50,306 nt of DNA. Origin: Thermococcus sp. JdFR-02. GTDB taxonomy: Archaea; Methanobacteriota_B; Thermococci; Thermococcales; Thermococcaceae. A program made the position numbers and the translations under genes. The notes under the pieces were generated by a model. That model ran no database searches and was not told the DNA's origin. It saw only the letters and a list, made by a program, of their open reading frames with translations. Where the stretch lies: contig MTLP01000005.1 of assembly GCA_002009975.1 (NCBI GenBank), forward strand, positions 1 to 50,306. Reading direction: 5' to 3'. Position 1 is the first letter of the stretch. Every line of letters begins with the position of its first letter. Below, piece by piece: positions 1 to 7,618 of this stretch.

Positions 1-1
1 G

Positions 2-91
2 GCTACGGTTATTTTGGCAATGGGTGACGGAAGAAAAGCGGCAAAAGCAATACACGAATACCTCCAAAAGAAGGCGAAGAAAAGTGCTTGA
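2..91 (+). CDS. C-terminal 29 residues of a glutamate synthase small-subunit-like oxidoreductase (partial)
   Basis: The frame is open from the left edge to a TGA at 89-91. The readable tail contains ILAMGDGRKAAKAI, the usual C-terminal signature of the GltD/GltA family of FAD- and Fe-S-containing NAD(P)H oxidoreductases (glutamate synthase small chain, or the related NfnB/sulfide dehydrogenase alpha subunit). Nothing else of the protein is visible, so the exact family member cannot be decided. It converges on the ATPase gene that follows. Confidence 0.75.
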   Translation, partial: ATVILAMGDGRKAAKAIHEYLQKKAKKSA

Positions 92-103
92 CTCTCTTTT
101 TCT

Positions 104-1204
104 TTAACTTTTGAAGCACTCTTCTAAAATTGGATCAGCGATTCTGTAGTAAACGTTCCTCCCCTCCTCAACTCTTTCTAAAAATGACGAATTAACCAAC
201 CCCTTAAGCAACCGTGAAAGGACACTGTCTGCTATTGTTTTTCCTTCACGCTCCTCAAGGTGATCTTTTATTCTCTCCCACGTTATCTTTCCATTTGCTA
301 CAGCTTCCATAACACGTGTATATCTCTCTTCTGCAGGCTTTCGCTTTTTTAGAAATTCATTAAACTCTTCAATTACCAGTAGCTTGGCTTCCTCAAACAC
401 TTCTTCAACCAACTCTTTTGAGGGTCTTTTTTCTAAAGATTTTATGCCAAAGAAGACGAGCCATCCCACTATACCGTCGAGTCTTTCCACAGCATATTCG
501 AGTATCTCTTCATCAACTTCACTGCCCATTTGCCTGAAGCCTTCTCTTAAAAAGTTGAGGCTTTCATCCTTGCTGAATCTCTCAAGGGTTATCTCTTTGA
601 AATATCTGCCATATAGAGGAGCTTTTGGGTTATCCATTCCTAAAAAATCATGGAGCAAACCAACTTCTGAACCTGTTAAAATCATCCTAATGTCTGAGTA
701 ATCATATAGATGAGCCAAGAGCCCTGAAAATTCTTCTCCCATTGGTCCCCGCAGATTTTGAACTTCATCAAAGGCTAAGACCACATCATATTTTTCGAGT
801 TCTTTGAATAAAGCAGCTAAATCTGTTTTTTCTTTTTTCCATGAAAAGTTAACCCCTGTTCCTAAAATTTCAAGTCCGCTTATGCTTTTTAAAACCTCTT
901 TTACACTTTCCCATATCGTGCGGTTTTGCTGGAAAAAGGTGTTCACAGCAGATTCGATTTTTTTGTAAATGTCTCTCCTAGAGTTTGGGTTAATTCCGCG
1001 AAAGTCAACTAATATGTAAGGAACTTTCATCTCGTTTAAACCCACAAGCAATAGAGAGGTTTTTCCGAGTCTTCTGACACCGGATATGACTGTTAGTGGG
1101 TTTCTCTGCTTAAGTGATTTCTCAAACTCCTTGAGTTCTTTTTCTCTGTCATATAAATCCTCCTTCCGTCTTTTCGGTCTTATATCGAAATATATAACTA
1201 CCAC
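104..1204 (-). CDS. Archaeal AAA-type ATPase with C-terminal winged helix (PF01637-like)
   Basis: This is a 366-residue member of the family of ATPases found mostly in archaea (PF01637/DUF234 type), whose cellular role is generally unknown. The Walker A motif is GVRRLGKTSL near residue 42, the Walker B motif is LAFDEVQNL near residue 143, and a sensor-like ILTGSEVGLL follows. The last 80 residues resemble a winged-helix DNA-binding domain. The start is GTG at 1202-1204. A TATA box on the minus strand at 1232-1240 places the transcription start inside a perfect palindrome that reaches the start codon, so the message is nearly leaderless and probably operator-controlled. Confidence 0.85.
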   Translation of the reverse strand: MVVIYFDIRPKRRKEDLYDREKELKEFEKSLKQRNPLTVISGVRRLGKTSLLLVGLNEMKVPYILVDFRGINPNSRRDIYKKIESAVNTFFQQNRTIWESVKEVLKSISGLEILGTGVNFSWKKEKTDLAALFKELEKYDVVLAFDEVQNLRGPMGEEFSGLLAHLYDYSDIRMILTGSEVGLLHDFLGMDNPKAPLYGRYFKEITLERFSKDESLNFLREGFRQMGSEVDEEILEYAVERLDGIVGWLVFFGIKSLEKRPSKELVEEVFEEAKLLVIEEFNEFLKKRKPAEERYTRVMEAVANGKITWERIKDHLEEREGKTIADSVLSRLLKGLVNSSFLERVEEGRNVYYRIADPILEECFKS

Positions 1205-1225
1205 CCCAGTAGTTAACTACTGGGG
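1204..1225. promoter_or_regulatory. Perfect 22-bp palindrome at the start of the ATPase gene (probable operator)
   Basis: Each half is CCCCAGTAGTT and the second half is its exact reverse complement, with no spacer. The palindrome overlaps the GTG start codon and the predicted transcription start of the minus-strand ATPase, just downstream of its TATA box. It could be bound by a dimeric regulator, possibly the ATPase's own winged helix, or form a hairpin at the mRNA 5' end. The binding protein is not known. Confidence 0.6.
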
Positions 1226-1231
1226 CGGAAG

Positions 1232-1259
1232 TATATATAACTTTCGAAAAGGTTTATCA
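1232..1259. promoter_or_regulatory. Divergent overlapping BRE/TATA promoters (ATPase on minus, C/D sRNA on plus)
   Basis: On the minus strand a BRE-like CGAAAG (1241-1246) precedes TTATATATA (1232-1240), pointing at the ATPase. On the plus strand CGAAAAG (1245-1251) precedes the TATA-like GTTTATCA (1252-1259), about 25 bp before the 5' end of the C/D box RNA. The two purine-rich BREs overlap in a TTCGAAAA segment, so the two promoters may compete for TFB/TBP. Confidence 0.6.
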
Positions 1260-1282
1260 ACATTCTGAGAAAAGCACTTCAT

Positions 1283-1338
1283 GGGCGATGAAGAGCTCTA
1301 GGGTATCTGAGAGATGATGAAGGTCAACAAGCTGAGCC
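1283..1338 (+). ncRNA. C/D box sRNA (2'-O-methylation guide)
   Basis: The order of boxes is that of an archaeal C/D sRNA: C box GCGATGA (1285-1291), a guide segment, D' box CTGA (1307-1310), C' box ATGATGA (1314-1320), an 11-nt guide, and D box CTGA (1332-1335). Short flanking GG/CC can pair as a terminal stem, and a T run follows at once. The total of about 55 nt is typical. Such RNAs bind L7Ae, Nop5 and fibrillarin and direct ribose methylation of rRNA or tRNA opposite the fifth guide nucleotide upstream of each D box. The targets were not determined. Confidence 0.85.
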
Positions 1339-1402
1339 TTTTTAGCTATCTTGGGAAAAGTATTTACATGACAAGAATTAATTATCCTTAGATGATGGAA
1401 AA

Positions 1403-2086
1403 ATGACCTCAAAAAATCACGAAGTGTTACGTGTATGTAGGACCAAGGCTCAGGCGAAAAAAGCCTACGACAGGATCAGCCGGTTTTACGATTATTTTGC
1501 CGGTGTCTTTGAGCGGAAGTATAGAGACAGGGCATTGGAGCTGTTGGACATTAAAAAAGGGGAAATTGTTTTAGAGATTGGCTTTGGAACAGGGCACTGC
1601 TTGAAGAAAATGGCTGAGCTGGTAGGTGAAGAGGGGAAGGTTTACGGTATTGATATTTCTTCTGGGATGTTAGAGGTTAGTAAAAAGAGACTCCAAAAAG
1701 CTGGGCTTTTGGATAGGGTCGAGCTGTACTGTGGAGATGCATCAAAGCTGCCCTATGAAGATAACAAATTTGATGCTGTTTTCATGAGCTTCACCCTTGA
1801 ACTTTTTGACACACCCGAAATTCCGAAAGTTCTTAATGAGATTAAAAGGGTCTTAAAACCTGGTGGAAGGCTTGGAGTAGTCAGCATGTCAAAAGAAGGT
1901 GGGGGATTGTTGATGAGACTGTATGAGTGGCTCCATGAAAAGCTTCCCCAATATATTGACTGCAGACCAATTTATGTTGAGCAATCAATAAGAGAAGCTG
2001 GATTCGAGATAAAGTACAAAGAAGAAGTGAGATTATTCGGGCTGCCAGGAGAGATCGTTATTGCTGTAAAGCCATCCAAACTGTAA
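1403..2086 (+). CDS. SAM-dependent class I methyltransferase (UbiE-like)
   Basis: The 227-residue protein has the class I methyltransferase motifs in order: VLEIGFGTGHCL (motif I, near residue 52), the acidic loop GIDISSGML, GDASKLPYEDNKFDAVF (motif IV region), and LKPGGRLGVVSMS (post motif). This resembles the UbiE/COQ5 group, but archaeal members methylate diverse small molecules and the substrate is not predictable. It uses ATG at 1403. The upstream ribosome binding site is weak. It lies alone between the sRNA and the broken cupin gene. Confidence 0.85.
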   Translation: MTSKNHEVLRVCRTKAQAKKAYDRISRFYDYFAGVFERKYRDRALELLDIKKGEIVLEIGFGTGHCLKKMAELVGEEGKVYGIDISSGMLEVSKKRLQKAGLLDRVELYCGDASKLPYEDNKFDAVFMSFTLELFDTPEIPKVLNEIKRVLKPGGRLGVVSMSKEGGGLLMRLYEWLHEKLPQYIDCRPIYVEQSIREAGFEIKYKEEVRLFGLPGEIVIAVKPSKL

Positions 2087-2124
2087 AAGGAACAAACAAA
2101 ATGAATGACACAAATACAACAATG

Positions 2125-2132
2125 TTATATAC
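2125..2132 (+). promoter_or_regulatory. TATA box of the disrupted cupin gene
   Basis: TTATATAC lies 33 bp upstream of a strong GGGAGGT ribosome binding site, which sits just before the ATG at 2165. The promoter and start of the cupin gene are therefore intact although the coding region is destroyed. Confidence 0.6.
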
Positions 2133-2237
2133 TCTTTGAGCCAACAAAAGCACGGGAGGTAAAAATGCCAAAAGAGAACTTCTTTCCGGATATAATTACA
2201 AATCTGCCAAAAGCGGATATTCCAATTGAAGATATCC

Positions 2238-2686
2238 ACTTTGTTCATTAGGGTGGCTGTGAAATGGTACATGGTCGCCAGCCTTATAGTGCATCTTTGT
2301 AATCATCGATTTTTCACCAACAGCCAACACGTCAAACGAAACTCCTTTAAACTCCCTCTTTTTAGCATCCTGCCTTTTTACTATCTCTCCACACAGCGCT
2401 CTTGGTTGTGTAGTCTCTTTTGCCTTATATCTATCTTTTTGATTAAATAAAGTCAAATCTTTGTAGCCTTTCTTAATCTTCGCACTGTGCTTGACACCTT
2501 TGGGAATAAAATATGTGTCGCCTTTTTTGAAAATGTATTTCTTGCCGTCTATGGTTAATTCGATTTCGCCATCCAAAATAACGCCCCACTGTGCCTCATG
2601 CGAATGTTCTGGAATTTCTACATCCTTTTCAAAGTTCATGAAAAGGATTTGCTGGTTTTCACCTTGAAAAAGGTACGCATGCAATC
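2238..2686 (-). other. Inverted segment within the cupin pseudogene
   Basis: Flipping this segment of about 450 bp restores continuous cupin coding across both junctions. The left junction falls in GATATCCAC. The matching TGGATAT of the second cupin (the GGA TAT codons of its SGY) gives a short inverted homology that may have mediated the event. The right junction shows a few mismatched bases (around 2682-2686), so the exact breakpoint is uncertain to about 5 bp. The chimeric minus-strand frame running through 2196-2792 is a by-product of this inversion and is not a native gene. Confidence 0.75.
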
Positions 2687-2832
2687 GTTGTTTCTGGAAG
2701 GATTCGATTGAGATTCGGGGAATATGATGAAATTCTCGAAGCTGGGGATAGCTATTCAATACCAGCGGGCATGGAGCATAGCGTTGATGCACTGGAAGAC
2801 TCGATAGTAATAGATTTCTTTGTTCCGTTCTG

Positions 2833-2878
2833 CCTACCCGTTAATTGTGTGTAGTGTGTTAATTTCGTAACGGGTAGG
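2833..2878 (-). ncRNA. Terminal hairpin of the IS607 element, candidate 3' end of the TnpB guide (omega) RNA
   Basis: Arms CCTACCCGTTA (2833-2843) and TAACGGGTAGG (2868-2878) are perfect inverted repeats at the element end and overlap the last codons of tnpB. In TnpB systems the guide RNA comes from the 3' end of tnpB and the element end, with the guide immediately outside the element. Here the guide would begin with CAGAACGGAAC, read on the minus strand from 2832, which is cupin sequence. The RNA itself is inferred. Confidence 0.5.
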
Positions 2879-4015
2879 CTTCCAGCCTCCCATCTTCATC
2901 GGCTGGCTTTCGGGGGGAACGGTGACTCCCCACATCTTCAGGGCTTTCAAGCGAATATTCCAACTTCCAACAACGTCCCTATCGGCTTCAAAACCACAGT
3001 TTGAACACTTCAAAACCCTGTGCCCATTCGGGCTTAATTTACTCCCACATATCGGGCACAGGGAGGAAGTGTGAGCGGGATTTACGAAAACAACCTTAAC
3101 ACCCTTCAGTTTAGCCTTGTACTCAATGATTGATTGAAGTTTGCGAAAACTCCAGCGGTGAAGTCTCCCATTCATTTCAGCAGAGTATCTGATTGAATCC
3201 CTAATTTCAGTCAAATCCTCTAAAGCAATACCACCGTATTTCTCTGCCAACTCCACGATTTTATTCGCAAGTTTATGATACAAGTCGTTAAGCCTATTCC
3301 TCTCCCTCTCACCGTATTTTTCAAGGAGTTCTCTCCTCCTTTTGCCAGTCTTAAGTTTTTTCTGAATCTTCCTCCTCTTTACAAAATAACCCGTCCTAAT
3401 TTCCCTCTCGTGAGTTATGATTTGGACAAACTCGCCATTCGGAAGGCTTAAAGTAACATTATTCTCATTCAAGTCCACTCCAACGAAAGTGAATGGCTCT
3501 CCGATTTCAACCTCTTTTGAAAAGACCACGTTAATGAAAACTCCCTTAGGTGTTTTGATAAGCCAAGCCTGTCCAACCTTCCAGTCCCTTAACTTCTCGT
3601 GATACTTGGCTGGATAGAATTCAAAGAAAGTCCTCCCTTTGGGAGTGGAAAGTTTGATTATTCCCTTTTCAAGGTTGAGTTTGAACAAGTGGTCGTCCAG
3701 CATTATAACTTCCTTCTTAAAAACAGGCTTACCGTTGGCTTTCCCTTTCCTTTTCCTCTTCCTGTAACTCTTGTAAATTGATGTAGCCATTTGGCAAGCC
3801 GTGTAAAGGTAGTGGCTCGGTAATTGTGGGTACTTCCCTCTTAACTTTTTGTAAGTCTCTTTCTTGAGCCTTTTAAAACTGGTTATGTTGTTCTCGAAGG
3901 CAAAAGTTATGAGATAATTCACAATCTCACGGTAAGTGGAGAAAAGGTTATTTAACTCTTCAGAAAATTCCTTAAGTTTGAATTTTGCAGTGAGTTTAAT
4001 CGTCTCTGAGGGCAT
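2834..4015 (-). CDS. tnpB: TnpB RNA-guided endonuclease of the IS607 element
   Basis: This is a full-length 393-residue TnpB. The RuvC-like catalytic residues appear intact: D181 in GVDLNENN, E266 in IALEDLTE, and D345 in FEADRD. A zinc ribbon sits between them with C320 and C323 (CPICGS) and C337 and C340 (CSNC). TnpB proteins are RNA-guided nucleases that cut the empty donor site and so help retain the transposon; they are the ancestors of Cas12. The gene overlaps tnpA by 20 bp, suggesting translational coupling. The stop codon is the last triplet of the element, so the message runs directly into the guide RNA hairpin. Confidence 0.95.
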   Translation of the reverse strand: MPSETIKLTAKFKLKEFSEELNNLFSTYREIVNYLITFAFENNITSFKRLKKETYKKLRGKYPQLPSHYLYTACQMATSIYKSYRKRKRKGKANGKPVFKKEVIMLDDHLFKLNLEKGIIKLSTPKGRTFFEFYPAKYHEKLRDWKVGQAWLIKTPKGVFINVVFSKEVEIGEPFTFVGVDLNENNVTLSLPNGEFVQIITHEREIRTGYFVKRRKIQKKLKTGKRRRELLEKYGERERNRLNDLYHKLANKIVELAEKYGGIALEDLTEIRDSIRYSAEMNGRLHRWSFRKLQSIIEYKAKLKGVKVVFVNPAHTSSLCPICGSKLSPNGHRVLKCSNCGFEADRDVVGSWNIRLKALKMWGVTVPPESQPMKMGGWKPTRYEINTLHTING

Positions 4016-4604
4016 TCTTTACCGCCTCTACAAGACGCTTTTTCTTATGAGAACGCATTCCATAAAGTTTTCCAGCAAATGAAGTTACGATGGCTAACAA
4101 ATCCTCTACGAGTTCTTTTTCTGGCGTTTTCTCTTCATCATCGAAGATTACCTCGATTTCAACACCATGAGAGTTGAAGTATTGTTCGAGGTATTTGAAT
4201 CCAAAGCGTGTGAGTCTATCCCTGTAAGTTATGACGACTTTCCCAACTTCTCCACCCTCAACCAATTTGAAGAGTTGTTTTAATCCCCTTCTGTTCTCGT
4301 TCAAGCCTGATGAAATGTCGGTAAGAATTTTCACAACTTGATAACCCTTGGAGGAGCAGTAGTTTTTGAGATATTCAACCTGTCTCTCCAAGTCCTCTTT
4401 CTGGTCTCTGCTCGAAACTCTGGCATAAATGACGACCTTATCAAGAGTTTTTCCTTCAAGTAGTCTTTTGATTTCACTTTCGGGAATACGGTATTCTTTT
4501 CCAACACGATACGCTTTAATCTCGCCAGATTTAATCTTTCTAATTAGTGTTGGTTTGCTGATACCCAAGAGTTGTGATGCCTTACCTGTTCGATAGAGCC
4601 TCAT
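3996..4604 (-). CDS. tnpA: IS607-type serine recombinase TnpA with MerR-like N-terminal helix-turn-helix
   Basis: The protein has an N-terminal excisionase/MerR-like DNA-binding domain (RTGKASQLLGISKPTLIRKI) followed by a serine-resolvase catalytic domain. The nucleophile region is IYARVSSRDQ, with LTDISSGLNENRRGL and TYRDRLTRFG further on. This domain order, DNA-binding first, is diagnostic of IS607 transposases. I start at ATG 4604 (202 residues) because GGAGGAGTG lies just upstream; the TTG at 4619 would sit on that ribosome binding site. It catalyses strand exchange at GG dinucleotides through a circular intermediate. Confidence 0.92.
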   Translation of the reverse strand: MRLYRTGKASQLLGISKPTLIRKIKSGEIKAYRVGKEYRIPESEIKRLLEGKTLDKVVIYARVSSRDQKEDLERQVEYLKNYCSSKGYQVVKILTDISSGLNENRRGLKQLFKLVEGGEVGKVVITYRDRLTRFGFKYLEQYFNSHGVEIEVIFDDEEKTPEKELVEDLLAIVTSFAGKLYGMRSHKKKRLVEAVKNALRDD

Positions 4605-4879
4605 ACAGCACTCCTCCAAAATAAATTATGAAATGAAAATATTTAAACTTTACGCTTTTAACTATTTATGAAACAGCCCTAGAGAGGACTATCTATGAAG
4701 TAACTGCTGTTTAGGAGTACTATTACCAATTAAAACCACAAGCTAATCAAGTACTGCATTTATAAACACATCCATCATTCAATATAAATTGAAAAGTTTG
4801 GGGAGGAGTACATAGAGTACATGAAAAACAAAAAAATTAATTCCTTACCTATACTAAGTGAATGGGGAAAGAAAGAAGC

Positions 4880-5284
4880 TCAAAGGCTCTCCAAATATTT
4901 GGCATAAGCTTCGGCATCCATTAGGTTCTTTAAATCTTCTTCAAGATTCTCTGGCTTAATCTTTGCAATCCATGCTTCGTATGGCTCTTCGTTAATCTTT
5001 TCTGGGGCATCTTCAAGTTCGCCGTTAACTTCAACAACTTCACCACTAACTGGGGCATATACTTCGCTCACAGCTTTAACGCTTTCAATTTCACACAAAA
5101 CTTCAAATTGCTTAACTTCTTTTCCGACCTCGGGAAGCTCAACGTATGCGACATCTCCAAGCTCTTTTTGGGCATAATCGCTGATACCAACTAAAACGTT
5201 GCCATCTTCCAAAACTTGAACCCATTCATGTTCTTTTGTATAGTAGAGACCTTCCTTAACTTTGTACTCTCCTACTTCGATCAT
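4880..5284 (-). CDS. gcvH: Glycine cleavage system H protein
   Basis: GcvH carries the lipoyl group that moves the aminomethyl intermediate between the P, T and L proteins of the glycine cleavage system. The lipoylation lysine lies in the conserved IESVKAVSEVYAPVSGEV segment. The N-terminus KEGLYYTKEHEWV is typical, and length (134 residues) fits the family. The start is ATG at 5282-5284 with GGTGGT 5-10 bp upstream, so six extra codons that extend the frame are not used. The gcvT gene lies one gene away on the same strand; gcvP is not in the window. Confidence 0.93.
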   Translation of the reverse strand: MIEVGEYKVKEGLYYTKEHEWVQVLEDGNVLVGISDYAQKELGDVAYVELPEVGKEVKQFEVLCEIESVKAVSEVYAPVSGEVVEVNGELEDAPEKINEEPYEAWIAKIKPENLEEDLKNLMDAEAYAKYLESL

Positions 5285-5463
5285 GAGAAACCACCAAAGC
5301 ATTTTAGGAATATAAAAGATTTAAAGCTTTCCATGAGACAGAGAGATTTACTTTCCTCTTTTCACCTTGAATATTGTTTCACAAAAGATGTTAAGGTACA
5401 AGAACTTGTTGAAGTTTTCTGTAAAACTGAAGATTTTTAACGTTTAATCTTGAAAAGAAGAAT

Positions 5464-6333
5464 ATGAAGCGCCAAGAACTTGCTTACATATACGGTATGT
5501 TAGCGGTCTTTCTATGGTCAACCGTAGCTTCGGCTTTTAAGCTATCCCTCAGATATGTGGGCTATGTTCATTTGCTGTTTTACTCTTCATTAACTTCTTT
5601 AACAGTTTTCTTTCTAATTTTGCTCTTTCAAGGAAAGCTAAGACTTTTGAGAGAAAACCCAAAAAGCCATTTTCGATCTGTAATTTTGGGCTTTTTAAAT
5701 CCCTTCTTGTACTACTTAGTCCTGTTTAAAGCATATTCCCTTCTTCCAGCCCAAGAGGCACAAGCTTTAAACTATACGTGGCCAATAATGTTGGCTTTAC
5801 TTTCAATTCCTCTGCTTAAGCAAAGGGTGACGACTAAAAACATTATCGGAATTTTAACCAGCTTTTTTGGAGTGTTAATAATCTCTACTAGAGGGGATGT
5901 GTTTTCTCTCCACTTTGCGAATCCACTAGGTTCATTGCTCGCTTTGAGTAGTGCAATCATATGGGCTCTCTACTGGATATTTAATTTGAGAGATGAGAGG
6001 GATGATCTTCTTAGAATGTTCCTAAACTTTACATTTGGCTTTATTTATACAGCTCTTGTTCTTATGATATTCTCAGGATTTTATCTTTCCCCACTGAAAG
6101 GGACTATTGGAAGTGTGTATGTTGGACTTTTTGAGATGGGGATAACATTTCTGGTTTGGCTGAAAGCCCTTAGACTCTCAAAAACAACAGCCCAAATAGC
6201 GAATCTCATATATCTAACTCCCTTTTTATCATTGGTCATTATTCATTTTGCCGTTGGAGAAAAGATTTTACCCTCAACGCTTCTTGGACTAGGTTTCATA
6301 GTTGGGGGCATAATAATAGGGCGCTCAAAATAA
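5464..6333 (+). CDS. EamA-family (DMT superfamily) membrane transporter
   Basis: The 289-residue hydrophobic protein has about ten predicted membrane helices in two five-helix halves, the layout of two EamA domains. The first half ends near ILTSFFGVLIIST and the second near LGLGFIVGGIIIG. EamA proteins export or import metabolites such as amino acids, but the substrate cannot be inferred. It lies between gcvH and gcvT on the opposite strand, so it is not part of that operon, though a role in amino acid transport would suit the neighbourhood. Confidence 0.88.
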   Translation: MKRQELAYIYGMLAVFLWSTVASAFKLSLRYVGYVHLLFYSSLTSLTVFFLILLFQGKLRLLRENPKSHFRSVILGFLNPFLYYLVLFKAYSLLPAQEAQALNYTWPIMLALLSIPLLKQRVTTKNIIGILTSFFGVLIISTRGDVFSLHFANPLGSLLALSSAIIWALYWIFNLRDERDDLLRMFLNFTFGFIYTALVLMIFSGFYLSPLKGTIGSVYVGLFEMGITFLVWLKALRLSKTTAQIANLIYLTPFLSLVIIHFAVGEKILPSTLLGLGFIVGGIIIGRSK

Positions 6334-6347
6334 AGAGAGAAAAGAAG

Positions 6348-7541
6348 TCACATCTCACGGAAGGCTCCATATTTCTTTGGATCATAGAATGGTGGTGCAA
6401 CTGTTAAAGCCTTCTTCTCCTGTCCCCTAATCTCTATCTCAATCTCAACCCCTGGCTTTGCGAACTCTGGCTTAACGAAAGCGATTCCAATACCTATACC
6501 TAATAATGGCGACATTGTTCCGCTCGTAACTTCTCCAATCAATTGACCATCCTTGTAGACTTTATAACCAGCCCTTGGAATTCCTTTATCAACCATCTTG
6601 AAGTGAACCATTTTACTTGGTAAGCCACGCTCTTTTTGCTTAAGCAAAGCATCTTTTCCAATAAATTCTTTATCCCAGAACAAAGCAAAATCCAAGTTAG
6701 CTTGTAAAGGAGTTACTTCATCAATATCTGTGCTTAAAAGTTGCAATTCTTTAGTTTCGTTTCCATACAATGTATAACCTGCTTCCAATCTCAAGGTATC
6801 TCTTGCACCCAAGCCACAGGGCTTAATGTCATACTTTTTCCCAGCTTCTAATATTTTCTCCCAGACATAGAGGGCTTTTTCAGGCTTTTCTCTCTTGCTT
6901 TCATCTGGGTGATATGGATTTGCATCTTCAAAATAAACTTCAAAGCCATTTTCTCCAGTGTAACCGCTCCTTGAGAGAATCATCTTTATTCCATCAAGCT
7001 CAACTTCTGTTGCTTTGAACCACCAAAGTTCATTAATATCAACACCAAATAGCTCCATAGCCAAATCTCTTGCTTTAGGACCTTGAATCGAGAACATAAC
7101 ATAATCATAAGTCTTATTTTCAATCTCAAGATCAAGCTTTGTGTATTGCTCAATCGCACCCTTTATACTTGTAAACCATGCATAGAGCTTTTCAAAGGCA
7201 TCGCTGTCACAAACCATCATGTAAGTATCATTACCCATGTTGAAAACTAAGGTTTCATCTTTAACAGCACCTCTTTCGTTCAAAACAAGGGTGTAGGTTC
7301 CACTAATTGCAGGTGGTCTCGAGATATCGTTTGTTGTTACATATTGCAAAAACTTTAGGGCATCTTTTCCTCTAAAGAAGATTTCACCCATATGGGATAC
7401 ATCAAAAATTCCAACGCCATTTCTAACAGCCAAGTGTTCTTCTTTAATGCTTGAATACCAAATTGGCATTTCCCAGCCAGCAAATTCTTCAACTTTTTTA
7501 GCATTTGCTTTATGCCAGTCAAAGATATGCACTCTCTTCAT
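6348..7541 (-). CDS. gcvT: Aminomethyltransferase (glycine cleavage system T protein)
   Basis: GcvT transfers the methylene group from aminomethylated GcvH to tetrahydrofolate (or the archaeal equivalent) and releases ammonia. Family signatures include [46 protein letters not shown] and [19 protein letters not shown], followed by the C-terminal barrel with [15 protein letters not shown]. The start is ATG 7541 (397 residues) with GGTGATACTC directly upstream. The frame continues 27 codons further upstream but those residues are not conserved-looking. It is probably co-expressed with gcvH. Confidence 0.94.
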   Translation of the reverse strand: MKRVHIFDWHKANAKKVEEFAGWEMPIWYSSIKEEHLAVRNGVGIFDVSHMGEIFFRGKDALKFLQYVTTNDISRPPAISGTYTLVLNERGAVKDETLVFNMGNDTYMMVCDSDAFEKLYAWFTSIKGAIEQYTKLDLEIENKTYDYVMFSIQGPKARDLAMELFGVDINELWWFKATEVELDGIKMILSRSGYTGENGFEVYFEDANPYHPDESKREKPEKALYVWEKILEAGKKYDIKPCGLGARDTLRLEAGYTLYGNETKELQLLSTDIDEVTPLQANLDFALFWDKEFIGKDALLKQKERGLPSKMVHFKMVDKGIPRAGYKVYKDGQLIGEVTSGTMSPLLGIGIGIAFVKPEFAKPGVEIEIEIRGQEKKALTVAPPFYDPKKYGAFREM

Positions 7542-7618
7542 GAGTATCACCGTAATGAAATAATTTATCCTTAATATAATACTTTCGGGTTTAAAAGAGC
7601 AAGAGAAAAGAAGAGCAC

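Larger units (their letters stand above)
2833..4676 (-). mobile_element. Complete IS607-type insertion sequence (tnpA serine recombinase plus tnpB)
   Basis: The boundaries come from the interrupted cupin: bases up to 2832 join 4677 onward in frame. Both junctions share CC (GG on the element strand), as expected for IS607-family insertion at GG dinucleotides, and there is no target duplication or long terminal inverted repeat. The 1,844-bp element has tnpA upstream and tnpB downstream, overlapping by 20 bp, both on the minus strand. The tnpB stop lies at the very end of the element. Both proteins look intact, so the element may still be active. Confidence 0.9.
2165..4698 (+). pseudogene. Two-cupin-domain gene broken by an internal inversion and by an IS607-type insertion
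   Basis: Three pieces reassemble into one plus-strand gene. The N-terminus at 2165-2237 begins MPKENFFPDI and stops early at 2249-2251. The middle, about 2238-2686, reads correctly only on the minus strand. It holds a first cupin (HAYLFQGEN, PEHSHEAQWG, IPKGVKHSA) and the start of a second (VPFHSHPNEQSGY). The plus strand resumes at 2687 with VVSGRIRLRFGEYDEILEAG and runs through FFVPF to 2832. After the insertion element, 4677-4698 supplies CPREDYL and a stop in frame. The ancestor was about 230 residues with metal-ligand histidines in both cupins. No stop separates the two domains, so it was probably one bicupin protein. The gene must now be inactive. Confidence 0.8.

Noticed and set aside
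2196-2792. A 198-codon minus-strand frame with cupin motifs, apparently a normal gene.
   Set aside because: Its ends are antisense to the ends of the ancestral plus-strand cupin gene, so it is a chimera made by the inversion. It has no ribosome binding site at its first codon.
4821-4907. A 28-codon plus-strand frame after GGGAGGAG between the IS607 element and gcvH.
   Set aside because: It is very short, Lys-rich, and its last third is antisense to the end of gcvH. The ribosome binding site alone is not enough.
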